Of a DNA stretch of 64,000 nt, positions 23,461 through 35,151 are shown in pieces. The position numbers and the translations under genes are program-made. The DNA comes from Amoebophrya sp. A120 (taxonomy: Eukaryota; Sar; Dinophyceae; Syndiniales; Amoebophryaceae), in contig CAJINV010000001.1 of assembly GCA_905178155.1 (NCBI GenBank), positions 11,949,832 to 12,013,831 on the forward strand. Direction: 5' to 3'. The first letter of the stretch is position 1. Every line of letters begins with the position of its first letter. The notes below the pieces were generated by a model. The model was given only the letters and a program-made list of their open reading frames with translations, had not been told where the DNA came from and ran no database searches.

Positions 23461-26400
23461 ATGAGTACGCCGATCGGAGGAGAGGCGATGTACCCGCCAA
23501 ACTCAACTAGTCCACTGGAGCCGCAGTTCATCTACAACAGTTCCGGATCCCTTTTGCGGCAGCGCATTAGCAACAACAGTGCGAGCGAGAAGCGTCCGGA
23601 AAAGCGGCCGAAGCGGTCCATTCCTGCCAGCGTGGCGACGACTTTGCACTTTCCTGTACTGACGGCCGGAAACCTGCTCGGGGCAACTACAGGGAGTCAA
23701 CAGCAACAGCCGAGTGCGGGTTCATCTTCATCTTCATCTTCTTCCGCATCCTCCGGCACACCAGCGTTTGGCGGGGAAGCAACAACAAATGACAACCACT
23801 CCGCAACGAGTAGCAAACAGAGTTTGTTTCCTGCGAAAGACCACCGTCAGTCGGAAGCTGGAGCGAATGGTCGAAATGCAGCATCCGCTTCATTTTGTTC
23901 TGGAGCTCTGGACGGGACTCTGTCTTCGACAGAGTTCGTCGGCACAAGTTCCAGTTCCTCGTCCTCTGGTGCGTTTTGTTCGTCGCGGGTAGAGCAAGAG
24001 CTACACCCCCCACCGTCCGCGGAGGATGACAGCGCTGCGCAGGAACGATCTGAAACATTTAACAACGCCATGCAGCCGGACAGCAGCGGAACGATCAGTG
24101 CTATGGAAACTGTAGTTCCAGGTCCTTCATCAAATTATCGCAACAGACTCGAAGAACGAGATCACGGACGACTACGTCCGACCGGGCAGCAATCCAGCGA
24201 GGATCATTCATCCGGAGAGAGTTCCCTGTACCCAAGCACGCTGTTGCAAGACGATACGTACTATCAATTGTAAAAATGTCTGGGTCTGGAAGATTGGAAC
24301 TTGTGATGCTACCTTTGGACTCTACATAAAATCTCTATTGCATGAACAGCAAAAGAGGTGTAATTTGTGCTACGCAGAGAAGGCATTTCTCATGCGGTAT
24401 GAGCATCAGAAAGCCCTTGCAAAATCTCTGATGCTAGGGCATGCATCACAGACCTCATGGGGCATGCGGTCTTTGTGTCGCTTTGGTTTTCTAGGTGCAA
24501 AATATGCATGACAAACTCCTCAGTACGTGCGCGAGGTGGTCGTGAGGGATTGCGATAAACAAAACCTTTCTGCTTCAAATGTATGCAAGCACGAGCGCAG
24601 ACGTGAATGTGGCTAGCTCCGTCGGAGCTCTCGCGTTTTACCTTTCGGCTATTTCTGTGTTCTTTCTTTGCTGTGAGTATGCCTATGAGAGAAGTTTTAA
24701 GTAGTGGTGTTAGTTATTGTATATTAGTACTTTAATCCACGTATTTTTCGCGTGGTTGTCCTAGGTGAGCTAGCACCCGTGTCCGTGGACAACCATCTAA
24801 GACGCGGAAAATAGCGAGCACTTTAGTTTTTGGCTTTCTCTGGTTTGGTCATGATTTTTGGACCGCTTCTTAGGGTGGTCGAGAAAGCCAGACTAAAGAC
24901 GGCACGGGCAGAAGTGGATCGGTATACGCGCGCGCTAGCTTATCGTAGTTATAGTTTAAGTTGCTTAGTTTTTTGGGTTTTATAGCGAGAACTAGCTTCT
25001 GGACGTGACCATGGCGACCCCTCCGGCTTGAAGTACGCGGACACTTTTTTCCCATCTTGGGGTTTGTGATGTAGTTGCTTCGCCGTTACTGCTTGGTCAT
25101 GACCCTTGGTGTTTGTGTTGCATTTTCTCGGTCCTTGTGACTGCCCTTCAAGAGGGCAACTACATCGCATCTTTCCCCTCTTACAGATGGTTTCTTTCGT
25201 AGTTGGGACTGTGTCATAGTAGGATGATTTACCGCTTTTTTACTATTCTTTTCTCCCTTGACGCTGGTGCTTAGGTTTGCATACAACGTTATCCCTACCC
25301 AGATAGCAACAAATGCTCACGCCGCAGCCGTCCCAGGAGCTATCTTTTGTTGTTGTCTCTCGGTAGTGATCACTTTGTCCAAACTTATTCTACCTAGAGT
25401 TTGTCGAGTAAGTGGTTACCGTTTTAAGGTTTAGAGAACGACAGGGACGCCCAGCCCTTAGCTTCCCAACATGACAAACTCCTGCACTCTTCCAGACCCA
25501 GACATTTTTGCAATCCATACGTACTACACGCCAGGCGACGAGGATGTGGAGGGTAGGGAGATGCTACGGCAAACACTTTTGCAAGAGCGGGGTCGCGCCG
25601 CTGCGAGCGTCTTCGGACAGCAAGAGGGGCGCCCCGGTTCGGGCGGTAATAATGTAGGACATTACGACAACCTCCTCCAGCAACAGGAAGTGCCGCAACA
25701 GCAACACGGCTTTCAATTGCAATACAGAGTCAACTACCCTGCAGGAGCTCACCACGCGCATGATCAGGAAGATGTTCACGAGGATCACGAGGAAGAAGAA
25801 CCAGAAGAGCTGCACCAACACAATCGTCCTTACACGCCCGCAGACCTGGGTTTCACGCTGCGCAACGCGTTGACGCCCCCGCACACGCCGGGCAACATGA
25901 TTTCTCCCTTTGTTCCCGGAGGCGGAGGTAGCAGCATGCGGGTCCACCAACGAATCCAGGCCCAGCGGCTGTCCGCGGTTTTCGGGAACAGCAGCGTGCA
26001 GCGCAGTCGGGCTGCTGCGGTGACGCCATTATCCGCGCAAGGAGCTTCAACCGGTGGCGTGCATGCGCTGTCAGCGAACCGCGTTCCACGAATAAACCCG
26101 AACGACAGCAGACATTCTCATGGTTCATCCCAGTCATTCGAGGAAGACGGCCGGGCTGGTAGCCTGTTTCGAAACTCCCTTTTCAGTTACCAGACCCCGG
26201 GGTCCGGCACCGGTGCAGTCCGGCGAACGCAGTACCTCGACCCGGTGTCAGAGCAGGACGAAGACTTCGAGCGACCTGGTGTCATTTCGGGGCGAAATTC
26301 CCTTGAGCAATCGTTTTCGTTCCGCGGAAGTGCGTTTTTGGTCCCAAATGGTGATGAAGATCGTACTGCAGTTGCAGGAGAAATACAACATCATTCGCAG

Positions 26401-26718
26401 GGACAACTACCCGCCCGCCGGAACTCCAGTCATCGCCAGGTTTCTTCCAGGAGTAGGGAGTCGCCACTCTATCCCGAGTCGAACTTGTTCAGAGAAATGC
26501 TGGATAAGCCGGTAGCGAGTATGCTGCACGAGGAGGCGGGCGAAATCGATGGCCGTCGGCGGGGCAGCGGAATTCGGCAGCTGTCCTTCGACGGAAAGGA
26601 GAACAAAGCCGTTGGGAATAACAACCGGCAGGAGCAGAAAAAGTTTTCTGCGGTAGACGTAATGCTGCGTGGCTTTTCCCTACCACCTGATTTGCAGCCG
26701 AAGGAACTGCCGGTATGA
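23461..26718 (+). CDS. Serine-rich low-complexity protein interrupted by a large introner
   Basis: I join two ORFs into one gene. Exon 1 runs from ATG 23461 to the CGTAC duplication at 24257-24261; exon 2 resumes at the second copy (25520-25524) and ends at TGA 26716-26718. Removing 1263 nt joins ...QDDTY and YTPGDEDV... in frame, giving about 664 aa. The protein is Ser/Gln/Glu-rich and probably disordered, with Ser runs near residues 85-95 and an acidic DEDVEGRE segment after the joint. A conserved-looking C-terminus includes GIRQLSFDGKENKAVG and VDVMLRGFSLPPDL. No known domain. The alternative is two separate genes, with the second starting at the ATG at 25471, which lies inside the element's terminal repeat. 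Confidence 0.6.
24262..25519 (+). mobile_element. Introner family B, copy 1, enlarged
   Basis: A 1258-bp element whose left end reads TATCAATTGTAAAAATGTC and whose right end is its inverted match (TATGGATTGCAAAAATGTC when reverse-complemented). Both continue into TGGGTCTGG. Identical CGTAC flanks (24257-24261 and 25520-25524) mark the target duplication. About 960 bp of it is a secondary insertion (24521-25483). Without that insertion the element would be about 295 bp, close to copy 2. The interior next to the left end matches the reverse complement of the right side of copy 2, so the two copies lie in opposite orientation. Confidence 0.85.
24521..25483. mobile_element. Nested insertion inside the family B introner
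   Basis: The 14-bp sequence CATGACAAACTCCT occurs at 24507-24520 and again at 25470-25483. The right copy belongs to the conserved subterminal part of the introner, so the intervening DNA looks inserted with a target duplication. The insert has no credible ORF. It contains two imperfect stem-loops: arms about 24743-24762 with 24787-24812, and 24821-24840 with 24881-24898. Type unknown. Confidence 0.55.
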
Positions 26719-28065
26719 ATTTTTCGGTTCGTTTTTACCATTATCCGCTATTCAAGAATTGCGTTTGTGTAAGATTGATGTGTGCTAAAATTCGGAGTAA
26801 CACAGTCTTGCTGAAATTATTTTGGTCACACAATAATCAAATCAGGAACACCGTAGCCTTGCGGCGGAGAAGGTGCGGGAGGAAATTTTCACTTCGGACG
26901 ACGACGACTGCAATGACCTGTATGCGGGGTGGCCTGTTAGCAGTGATGCCATGTGAAAAGCAAAAACGCGTATTCTGTGCTGATAAGAATCAGTGACCAT
27001 TTTTTGAGTTATTTGGTTTCAGTTTGAATTTTTTTGTCTTGTCTTGTTTCTATCATTCTTGTTGCATTGATTTCATTCCTAACATTGGATAGTTACAATT
27101 GGTTCACTTGCGTTGCTTTTGCAATTTGATATTGCACAAACAATTGGAGTACGTTATTTTTCGTTTCGCGATTGAAAACATAAATCAAAATTGGAGAACC
27201 TAAATGTATTTACACCTTCTTTGAGATTGTCCACACCTCCACACTTGGGCCATCGCTGTTTCAATTTCCTGTATTTACAGAATAGTCAAATTAACCAGCT
27301 CTCGACTTTTCAGCACGAGAAACTGGTGAAATTCGCAACTACTTTGTACAAAACTGCTATCTTCACGTTGTGTATATTTTTGTGTCTAGCTTGCTTTAGC
27401 AGCTTCCAAAACTGTACAATTTTCTGACTTTAGCTTTACGCTTTTGACTTTGAGCACCTCTACGAAAAGAAAAAAGAAACACAACGAGCTCGTTGAGGTT
27501 TTACTCGAATAGAAAGCACACCTCTCGTTGTCGCCGACAAATCTTTGCGGGAGCTCTCTTCAAGTTTCGGGCCTAAATCTGCACTGATTCACTAATCGGA
27601 CAATATTCTTTTCAGCTGTCGGTAGATTCGTTTCGTTCCTCTCCCTATGTGGCTGTCGGTGTATTAATTGGTTTGTTTCGTTCCTCTGCGTATGCAAATG
27701 TTACGTACAACGACAAGTCTGTGTCTTCGTCCGCTCGAGCATCGTTCTTCTCCTCGTGATTTGGCCGCGTAGTCGTCAACGTTCGTTTTCTGATCAATCG
27801 GTCGTCGTCCGCTAATATTCATTCTGGCACCTTCTTCTCAACTTTTTTCTCTTCTGAAATGCAGCCCACAGTGACATTATTGAGGAAGTTAGAAAAACCC
27901 AATGTATCCCATTGGTCTCTCTTTTTAGCCTTCCATCACGCGCCGGCATTTCTATGGAAATAAGCCATAACCTGGCACTTCTCGAATTTCAAATATTTCA
28001 AAACCCAAAGCCAGCAGAACACTACAAAAATTTTCAGTACACTGCAGCACAACTACCACCTGACC
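26719..28065. other. Intergenic spacer
   Basis: A T-rich 1.35-kb spacer with long pyrimidine tracts. No supported gene. The pseudokinase ATG at 28066 follows a CA-rich leader. Confidence 0.55.
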
Positions 28066-31000
28066 ATGTTCAGCACGGGCAAGCCCCGCGGCAAGCCCGC
28101 AGCGGGCGCGAAGAAGAAGCTGAAGCACGGGGGTGCCAGCATGTCCAACCTGGCTGCGCTGTACGGCGGCCAGGAGACGGGGAAGGAGGTCACGGAGCAG
28201 GACAAGCACGAGGAGTTGATGCGGAAAAGAAGAAATTATCTGCAAGTCTCCGCCAACAAGGACCGGCAGCTATTTCAGGAAAAAATGCTGCAGTCCGGAA
28301 ACACGGCCTTCAACAGCATGCGGAATGACAGCAAAGACAGCAGCAGCCAGAATGAGACTTTGCCGCTCACTTTAGAACAGGAGTTAGACTATGCGGACAC
28401 GACGGAGCTCAGGGAGCTGTTCGAGGCAACCGATGCCGCCATGGCACAGGACGATATTTTGAGGCGGCTGCAAACCGGGTTGCCCCTCGGGGAGTACCAG
28501 ACGATTTACATTAAAGACGTGGTGGAAGAGGGGGTCAAGCACATGCGGTCCACAAAGCCGCGCAACTGGGCCGAGTACTTGTACGGGCGGGAGCGCGCCG
28601 GTATGCGCGCGAACATGTACATGCCAGGGTCAGCCGCCAGTGGGCAACAGCAGCAGCTACAAGGATTACACCCTGCGCACCATCATTCCCCCGAGCGCCA
28701 GAGCACGATTCCGCCGATCGGGCCTGGTTCAGCGTCGAATGTGCTCAAGGACTTGATCGGTGGGGCGAGCCAAGCAGACCAGGCGCTCTCGCAGATGAAC
28801 GTGTTTATGCAGACCCACGTCGACACGATGGACAGTATCGAGACGCTTTTGAGCGAATTGAACGAAGGCGCCAGCTCCCGCGGCACGGGCCGCGAGACCC
28901 CGCAGCGGCCCAGTCTGAAAATCCCAAGAAGTGCTGCGCGAGAAAGCGGCGGGCTGAACGATGGCTTCGACAACATGAATAAAGCAGGAACTTCCCGCGG
29001 ACAAAAAGCGGTCGGGTGGAATTTGGAACCGCACCGGTTCCGGTTGGACGTGGAAATGGGCCATTTCACGATGAAGAAGCCACCCCGGCACCAGTCCCGG
29101 CTGTCGCACCGCAAGATTTGGACGGCGTTTGACCCGAGCGAAAACATCCAGGCGTGTGTCAAAGGCGAGCCGCACAATTTGCCACGGGACGAGTCCGTGC
29201 TGCATAAGGAAGCGCGGATTCTCGCACGCTTGCAGGAGGACGAGGACCAGCCGGGCATCCCCTACATGTACGCCTTCGGGCTGAACGAGATTTCGAAGCA
29301 GTACCTCCTGGTCACCGAACTGCTCGGGCCCAATCTGGAGCAGCTCTTCGCGCACGAAATTGTCGGACGGAAGGAGGCGTACGGCTTCGACACGAAAACG
29401 GTGCTGGGGATCGGGTTGCAAGCCCTGCGGGCGTTGAGCTACGTGCACAAGTGCAACATTCTGCACCGGGCGGTCAAGCCCTCCAATTTTGCGGTCGGCA
29501 ACGTTACGAACGTTTGGAACAAGAAGTTGATTTACTTGTTGGACTACGGCTGGGCGAAGGATCTGGGACCTGTTGTGGAGGCGCAACGAGAAAAGGATCG
29601 CACGGAGAATATCAAGAAGGAAGGGGTAATAAGTTTATACTTGTTTCTAATTGTTGATTTTCATCACACATGAAAATAAAGGCACCGTCGGCATGAATGA
29701 AATAATTGGGGATATCAGCACTAGCATTGCTTGCAAGAGACCAACTTGTAAATTTCAATTTCAAACGACACCAGGAGCTTTTGAAGCGGCGGGGCGGTGG
29801 TGCGTCGCAGCAGGAGCAGAAAAGCAACGCTGGAACGTCGATCGTTGACGGCGGGCCGACGGGCGACCCGGTCGACGGCCCTCCGCAGAACCAGTTTGTC
29901 GAGCTGCCCAACATTGCCGACTGGCCGAGGTACCGCGAGGTCGCGAAGCGGACGAAGAAGTCCTTTCACGCCGATGACGATTTGATTGCCGTCACGAAGG
30001 ATTTGCCGTACAACAATCACGTGTTGTTCGCGTCCCCCCAGGCGCATCGCAACCAGCTAAACGCCACGTGGCGGGACGACTACTGCGCTCTCGGGTACAT
30101 GATGGTGTATTGGCTCTCCGGCGGCTCCCTACCCTGGTCGGATCGCATTTCGGAAGAGAATCTCTTTCCCGAGTCCGCCCGGTTTTTGAACCTAAAAGCG
30201 AAGGCGAAAAGGGAGAGCGAGCGGAAGCACTTGCACCACCACCGCGGCCACTCCGCTGGGTCGGACGGCAGTCGTGGCAACAAAGGAGCTATCAAATGCA
30301 AAAATGTCTGGGTCTGGAAGAATGCATGTTTGTCATGCTCGTCTGGCATGACTCTTAAATCTGTCATGCACGTTACGCGTTGTTGTTGGGCCAACAGCCC
30401 CATTTTCTGTCATGCACAAACGCAGTTTGTCATGCAGAATAGGCAACATCTAGAAGCTCAGAAACCTGTCATGCTGAGCCAGCACTTGTGGCTTCCTCAT
30501 AATATGCCACCCAGCATCACAAGTTTCCAGACCCAGACATTTTTGCATTCCATAGGAGCTGGGTCCGAGCAATCCGATTCCTTCTCGACCACGTCGGATG
30601 ACCGAAACAATCTCGACGAGGACCTGGATCTGCCAAATAACAACCTGACCCATGAAGACGACGAGAACGACCTCGTCACGCCGGATATTTTCCGCACTGC
30701 TTCCGCGGTCTGCTTCGCCCCGAATCTGCGCGATAAGGACGATCAACCGCCGACCTGGCCGTTGCCTCTGCAGCAGCAAATGCGCGGCGACCGAATCCGG
30801 GCCAAGGAAGTGTTGACGCTGGTTACTCGCCGCAGGGTGTTGCAGGAGATCGAAGCGGCGAAGACGTCCACCACGTGGACGAAGGTGTGCCAACCCGTGC
30901 CGGGGAAGAAGATGCGGGCCAAGTTCATTGAGTTTTTCCGCTACGTGTACGAGGGTCGGGCGATTTCCTCCACGATTGACATGGGCGGCCACGACAGCGA

Positions 31001-31873
31001 CGACAGCAGCAGCGAAAACAAGGGCAGCGTCGACAGCGGCGGGGGCGGCCGGATCGTGAACTGGGCGCAGCTCTTGCCGATCGTCAATTGCGACTCGCCG
31101 TGGACCATGCACGCGGAACAGCACGCGTTCGACTGCAACGTGCGGGTCAAGCACGACACCGAGAAGCTGGAAAGGTACTTGCTCGAAATGGCGGAAGGAA
31201 CCGAGATGGACTTGTCGCAGCCCGGGTTTTGCTGGGACGACGACTACCATGGGCCAGCGCACGCGAAGCAACGGCGCCCCAAGGTGCTCGAGAAAAAGAC
31301 CTTCCCGAAACAGACCTTCCCGAGTTACGTGCAGCGTGCGTGCGTGCTGCGTCACGACCAGATGCACGGCCGGGTACACCGGGTGCTCGACTGGGAGCGG
31401 GAGCTGGGCGAAGCGGAGGAAGCAGCATGGAACAAGCATCTAGCGTATTTTTTTGAATGGTTTTTGTTTTGTGAATCATTTGTTTTGGTGAGGGTCAAAA
31501 GATTAATACTTCGCGAAGAATGATTGCACAGGATGAGGGTCGTGTCGTGATATGTTGACTTCAGAAATTTGCTGTCAAAATCGATCCAAAAAAAAACAAC
31601 AGCCTGATCCAGAAGTGGGCCCAAGCGAAGACGCCAGCCCTGGCCTTCAGCATGCAGAAGCGAAGCAACCCAGTGAAGCGAAAGTCTCTCGTGCCCCTCA
31701 AAAGACAGACCGACCTGACGACTAGTTTTCAGGCCTTCCGTGACAGCCTCTATGTTCCGCTGGAGATGCGGCAGAGCTACTACGAAAGCCAGCAAGCTGC
31801 CGCCGCTGAAGCCGCGGCGGAGAAGGCAGCGGCCGACGCCGCCGCCGCACAGGCAGAAACTGAAAATTCATGA
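28066..31873 (+). CDS. CK1-family pseudokinase
   Basis: Large protein (about 1103 aa) with a casein-kinase-1-like fold. Proposed exons are 28066-29625, 29775-30285, 30556-31487 and 31565-31873; total length and phases agree. The N-terminal 330 residues are charged and unlike known domains. The kinase N-lobe has VKGEP and HKEARILARL. The C-lobe has the catalytic-loop equivalent LHRAVKPSNFAVG, where CK1 kinases have HRDxKPxN, so the catalytic Asp is Ala. The DFG equivalent is DYG in YLLDYGWAKDL. WRDDYCALGYMMVYWLSGGSLPW matches the CK1 C-lobe. An acidic/Ser-rich insert follows, then a Lys-rich and Ala/Glu-rich C-terminus. Loss of HRD-Asp suggests a scaffold rather than an enzyme. The second intron is introner B copy 2; the last intron (31488-31564) is least certain. 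Confidence 0.78.
30290..30554 (-). mobile_element. Introner family B, copy 2
   Basis: A 265-bp element with ends TATCAAATGCAAAAATGTC and, reverse-complemented, TATGGAATGCAAAAATGTC, both continuing TGGGTCTGG. Flanked by GGAGC at 30285-30289 and 30555-30559. Element plus one duplication is 270 nt and contains no stop in the host frame, so the reading frame is open with or without it. Excision joins N-K-G-A to G-S-E-Q. Orientation is opposite to copy 1. Confidence 0.88.
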
Positions 31874-32562
31874 TGACTGTTTTGCGGGCCTCTTTGTGGG
31901 CATAGTCATTGCATCATTGTTTATTCATTCCCACCCTTGATTTCTTGTGTTGAGTTTGAAATATTTCATAACCTGAAGTTTTCAACACCTCGTAGTATAT
32001 TACGGTATCTGAGTTCTCTGAGCAGGAGGAGATTTAGAACACACCCAACTCGTATACAGAAAACGAAGGTTCCTTTTTGGACTACCCAATTTTCGATTTC
32101 CAGGCACTATCGTCTGCTGAAAATTTAAAAAAAAAGAATCCCAGATCGCAACCTGGTCTGAAAGTGCACGCTGTCACGCAGTGTGAGTGTTCGTTTGAAA
32201 AAAACGAGGGAGGATGTTGCAATAATCACGCCGCCTAAAGGCAGTAATAGCAAACAAAAGGTGCGAGTGGAACGGCTCGAAAGGACGAAAAAACGATTGA
32301 TCTTGTACTCAATCAGGTCCCCCCCGCCCCCTCCCTCCGGTTTATGTCGATAGGTAGCCTCTGTAAAAATTGCCTCGCGTATAATGTACGTAAAGGTACT
32401 GTAGATGGTCTTTCGGTAAAGGTACGACCCCTCGCCGCGGTCATGCCCAGAGAAATACAATCACAATCTGGAACACCTCTGGTGGCTGCACATCTTCTCT
32501 TGCCCCAAGTTACATAGCCATGTTGAATCGACTTGGATTTCTTTGACATTGGATTCATCAAA
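31874..32562. other. Intergenic spacer
   Basis: AT-rich downstream of the pseudokinase, then a short C-rich patch near 32318-32340. No gene or RNA is supported. Confidence 0.5.
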
Positions 32563-34491
32563 ATGGCTGCTTGTGCGGCGCCGCAGCCAAAAGCCTGGCC
32601 TGACTTACAGCAGGTCCGGGTGGTGGTCATTTTTGCTGGTGAGGAGGAGGAAATTTTCGCGACCGCGGATTCGAACGAGTGCCTCGAAACTGTTTGGGAT
32701 GAAGTACTGGCAAGAAGCGAAGAAAGATTTTTTCCAGACTTTCGGTCGCCCGACGGAACGCTAGTGTGTGAGCCTGTGTTTATAAACAGAAACGGCAATG
32801 GTGCTTCAGCACCCGGTGGAGACGCCGAAAAAGACATCGTCAATCTGGAAAGAGATGGAAACCGTTGCCTCTCAGAATTCTTACCTGTAGATCCGAATCT
32901 GAGATCTTGTGCTCCCGACGAGCAGGAGGGAATAGTCGAGGGGCTCGAGGAAGACAATTTCGACGATTGCTCCCCAGCACAAGAACACGCACAGCATGAA
33001 GACACAAGTCAAGAACCTATCGTACCCCAAGTGGAATTTCTTCTCGTCCTTCGAGGCATTCAGGTGCTTGTGTCCTGGGCAGAAAACGTTTGTCTTGACG
33101 GCGCCGCGTCTTTCACAGACCCCCGTCCCGCCGGGAGCTGTCTGCTGGAGGCCCTGGAAGCGTCCGATTTCAAAATCGGGGATGAGCCCGTGTTTTTTGA
33201 CTTTCGTCCGATTTCCATCTTTGGCGGCAGGCGAAAGCAGGACCAGACCAGTAGATTCGAAGCCTCGCCGCGGGAACCACGCGGAGTCTTTGAGCGAACC
33301 GGGAGCAGAGATGGCGAAGAACCACGTTCAGAGGATTGTTCGCCGTGCTGGGTACCAAACTATTGGTCCTCGGCGCTGGAGTGGGAAGTAGAGAAAGCGC
33401 CCGACCACGACCGAGAGGAGCAGTCACGAGACCGAATGCAACACGCGGCCTGGGTACCAAGCTTTGCGCGCTTGCTCCAAAACCTCCAAAGGCAACACTT
33501 GGCTTCCTCGCAGTTCCGAAGCGCGGTAGCGGACGACTATTTAGGTCGGTATGCGGCCATCATTCTTTTAGGTTACGACGATGACTCCTGGTTTCAGAAC
33601 TCGCCTGCCAACGCAGTGAAGGCGCAACGCGCGCTGCTTAACTACGTGGAGCGAGGAGGATTATTGCTCCTCGAGGGGAACTTGATGGGCGAGAGACCGC
33701 CCGTGGACCACGTGATGCGGCGAAATCGCCGGCTGTACGGCCGACCGGTGGGTGACATTGCTGATAAGGTCAATAGGCCCTCCGTGCGGGACGAAGATGC
33801 ATCGCATAATTCGGACGCTGAGGAGCAGCCGCATGGTGCCGAGCCTCAGTCGACAGAGAGCACGGATGGAGGAAGAGACCACGCTTTAGTAGCAGACGCG
33901 AGGGGTCGAGCCAAAAGTAACCGGGATTCTACTACCAGCGGGGGCAGGCACAGGGATGGTTCAGTCGGTTCTCATAGGCTCGGCATCAGCCGCTTGCGGG
34001 ATCTTTTTAAGCTCGAGAATGTCTGGTCGAACGGGGTGCGGACCCGTTTACCGATAAAGCCCGGCATTGTGCAGAATCCGCGGGACAGCAAGCTGTTTGC
34101 GACATTTTTTGGCGAGTCCACGCTGGAAAGTTTGAAAACTAATGACCAGAAAATGGTGAAAAAGGAAAACGAGAACTTGCTCGATCTTGACCTCCCGCGG
34201 TCTTATTGGTGTATCGCATTCGAAACCGATAGGGAAGCAACGCTCTTTGAAACGTCGGCTTCAGACACGGTAGCGAGAAATTTGATGCCGACCTGCGCGG
34301 TCGGGCTTGGGTATTTGGTCCACTGGTGCGATGCTAGCAATGCGGCAGAGGTCTGGGGTCCCTGGAGGGCGTGGGACGTGCTGCTGAGAAGCTTGATCGC
34401 GGGTAAGATTCTGTCGGAGAAGGGACAGGGCATGGACGCAATCGCTTTTCACAATCAGCAGAAGCAAAACCATAGAATTTCAGATCAGTAA
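32563..34491 (+). CDS. Uncharacterised single-exon protein, possible class I amidotransferase-like fold
   Basis: An uninterrupted 642-codon frame from ATG 32563 to TAA. The N-terminal third has two segments beginning with VRVVVIFAGEEEEIF and VEFLLVLRGIQVLVSW that resemble each other, perhaps a duplicated beta-rich module. A middle segment around residues 345-375 reads YAAIILLGYDDD then LNYVERGGLLLLEGN, reminiscent of the core strand-helix-glycine pattern of ThuA or class I glutamine-amidotransferase-like folds. No catalytic Cys motif is evident. A disordered Ser/Asp/Arg-rich linker follows, then a Trp-rich C-terminus (CAVGLGYLVHWCD, WGPWRAWDVLL). The family is not recognised; the fold comment is an inference. 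Confidence 0.65.
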   Translation: MAACAAPQPKAWPDLQQVRVVVIFAGEEEEIFATADSNECLETVWDEVLARSEERFFPDFRSPDGTLVCEPVFINRNGNGASAPGGDAEKDIVNLERDGNRCLSEFLPVDPNLRSCAPDEQEGIVEGLEEDNFDDCSPAQEHAQHEDTSQEPIVPQVEFLLVLRGIQVLVSWAENVCLDGAASFTDPRPAGSCLLEALEASDFKIGDEPVFFDFRPISIFGGRRKQDQTSRFEASPREPRGVFERTGSRDGEEPRSEDCSPCWVPNYWSSALEWEVEKAPDHDREEQSRDRMQHAAWVPSFARLLQNLQRQHLASSQFRSAVADDYLGRYAAIILLGYDDDSWFQNSPANAVKAQRALLNYVERGGLLLLEGNLMGERPPVDHVMRRNRRLYGRPVGDIADKVNRPSVRDEDASHNSDAEEQPHGAEPQSTESTDGGRDHALVADARGRAKSNRDSTTSGGRHRDGSVGSHRLGISRLRDLFKLENVWSNGVRTRLPIKPGIVQNPRDSKLFATFFGESTLESLKTNDQKMVKKENENLLDLDLPRSYWCIAFETDREATLFETSASDTVARNLMPTCAVGLGYLVHWCDASNAAEVWGPWRAWDVLLRSLIAGKILSEKGQGMDAIAFHNQQKQNHRISDQ

Positions 34492-35151
34492 AACTGGCGA
34501 CATCTACTGTGTATTCAAAGCATCTCTCTTCTGCCTCCGCGCATGACGAGGCGAGCATAATATACACCGATTGATGGTCAAGGCAGGATGCGGACGCTCC
34601 TTTCGTCAGGCAGACGCCACTGCAATTTGCATACTGAAATGTTCTACCTAGTACGGATTGAACACTAGTTTTTGCATCATTCTCCTCATGAATCGATTTC
34701 GTCACACGAATTCACTCATCCGTCCTCGGTTGCCACTGTGATTTTCACATCAGAGATTCGGAACACGATCGGTTGCGAAGTTCTGGTATTGTCGCCCGTG
34801 ACGGGTTCGGTTCGTTCTGCATGTCTTGAGCTTTCTAAGCTGACTGCTGTCGGTCGATTCGTACACTCACTTTAATCGTTGTCGTTCAACCTGTTCCTGA
34901 TTCGTCCAGTTTTCGTTCTTTCGCTTAGGCTTAGCCAAGTCAATCTCGTGTACAACCCCGAAGATTTCTTGATTTCTGATGCCATCTTTACAGGACTCAT
35001 TCTCATGGTGTCGCCAATGACCTATTAAGGATGTAGAAGTACAAGTTTCATCACTGTAAGAACGCTAGTACTTCTACCGCTTTCGCACCAAGAGTAAGTA
35101 CTACAGGTAGTTTCACAGCTCCATCGAAGGACTACCTCTTATCCCAGCACC
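34492..35151. other. Intergenic spacer
   Basis: No supported gene in about 660 bp. Pyrimidine-rich stretches precede the ATG at 35152. Confidence 0.55.
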
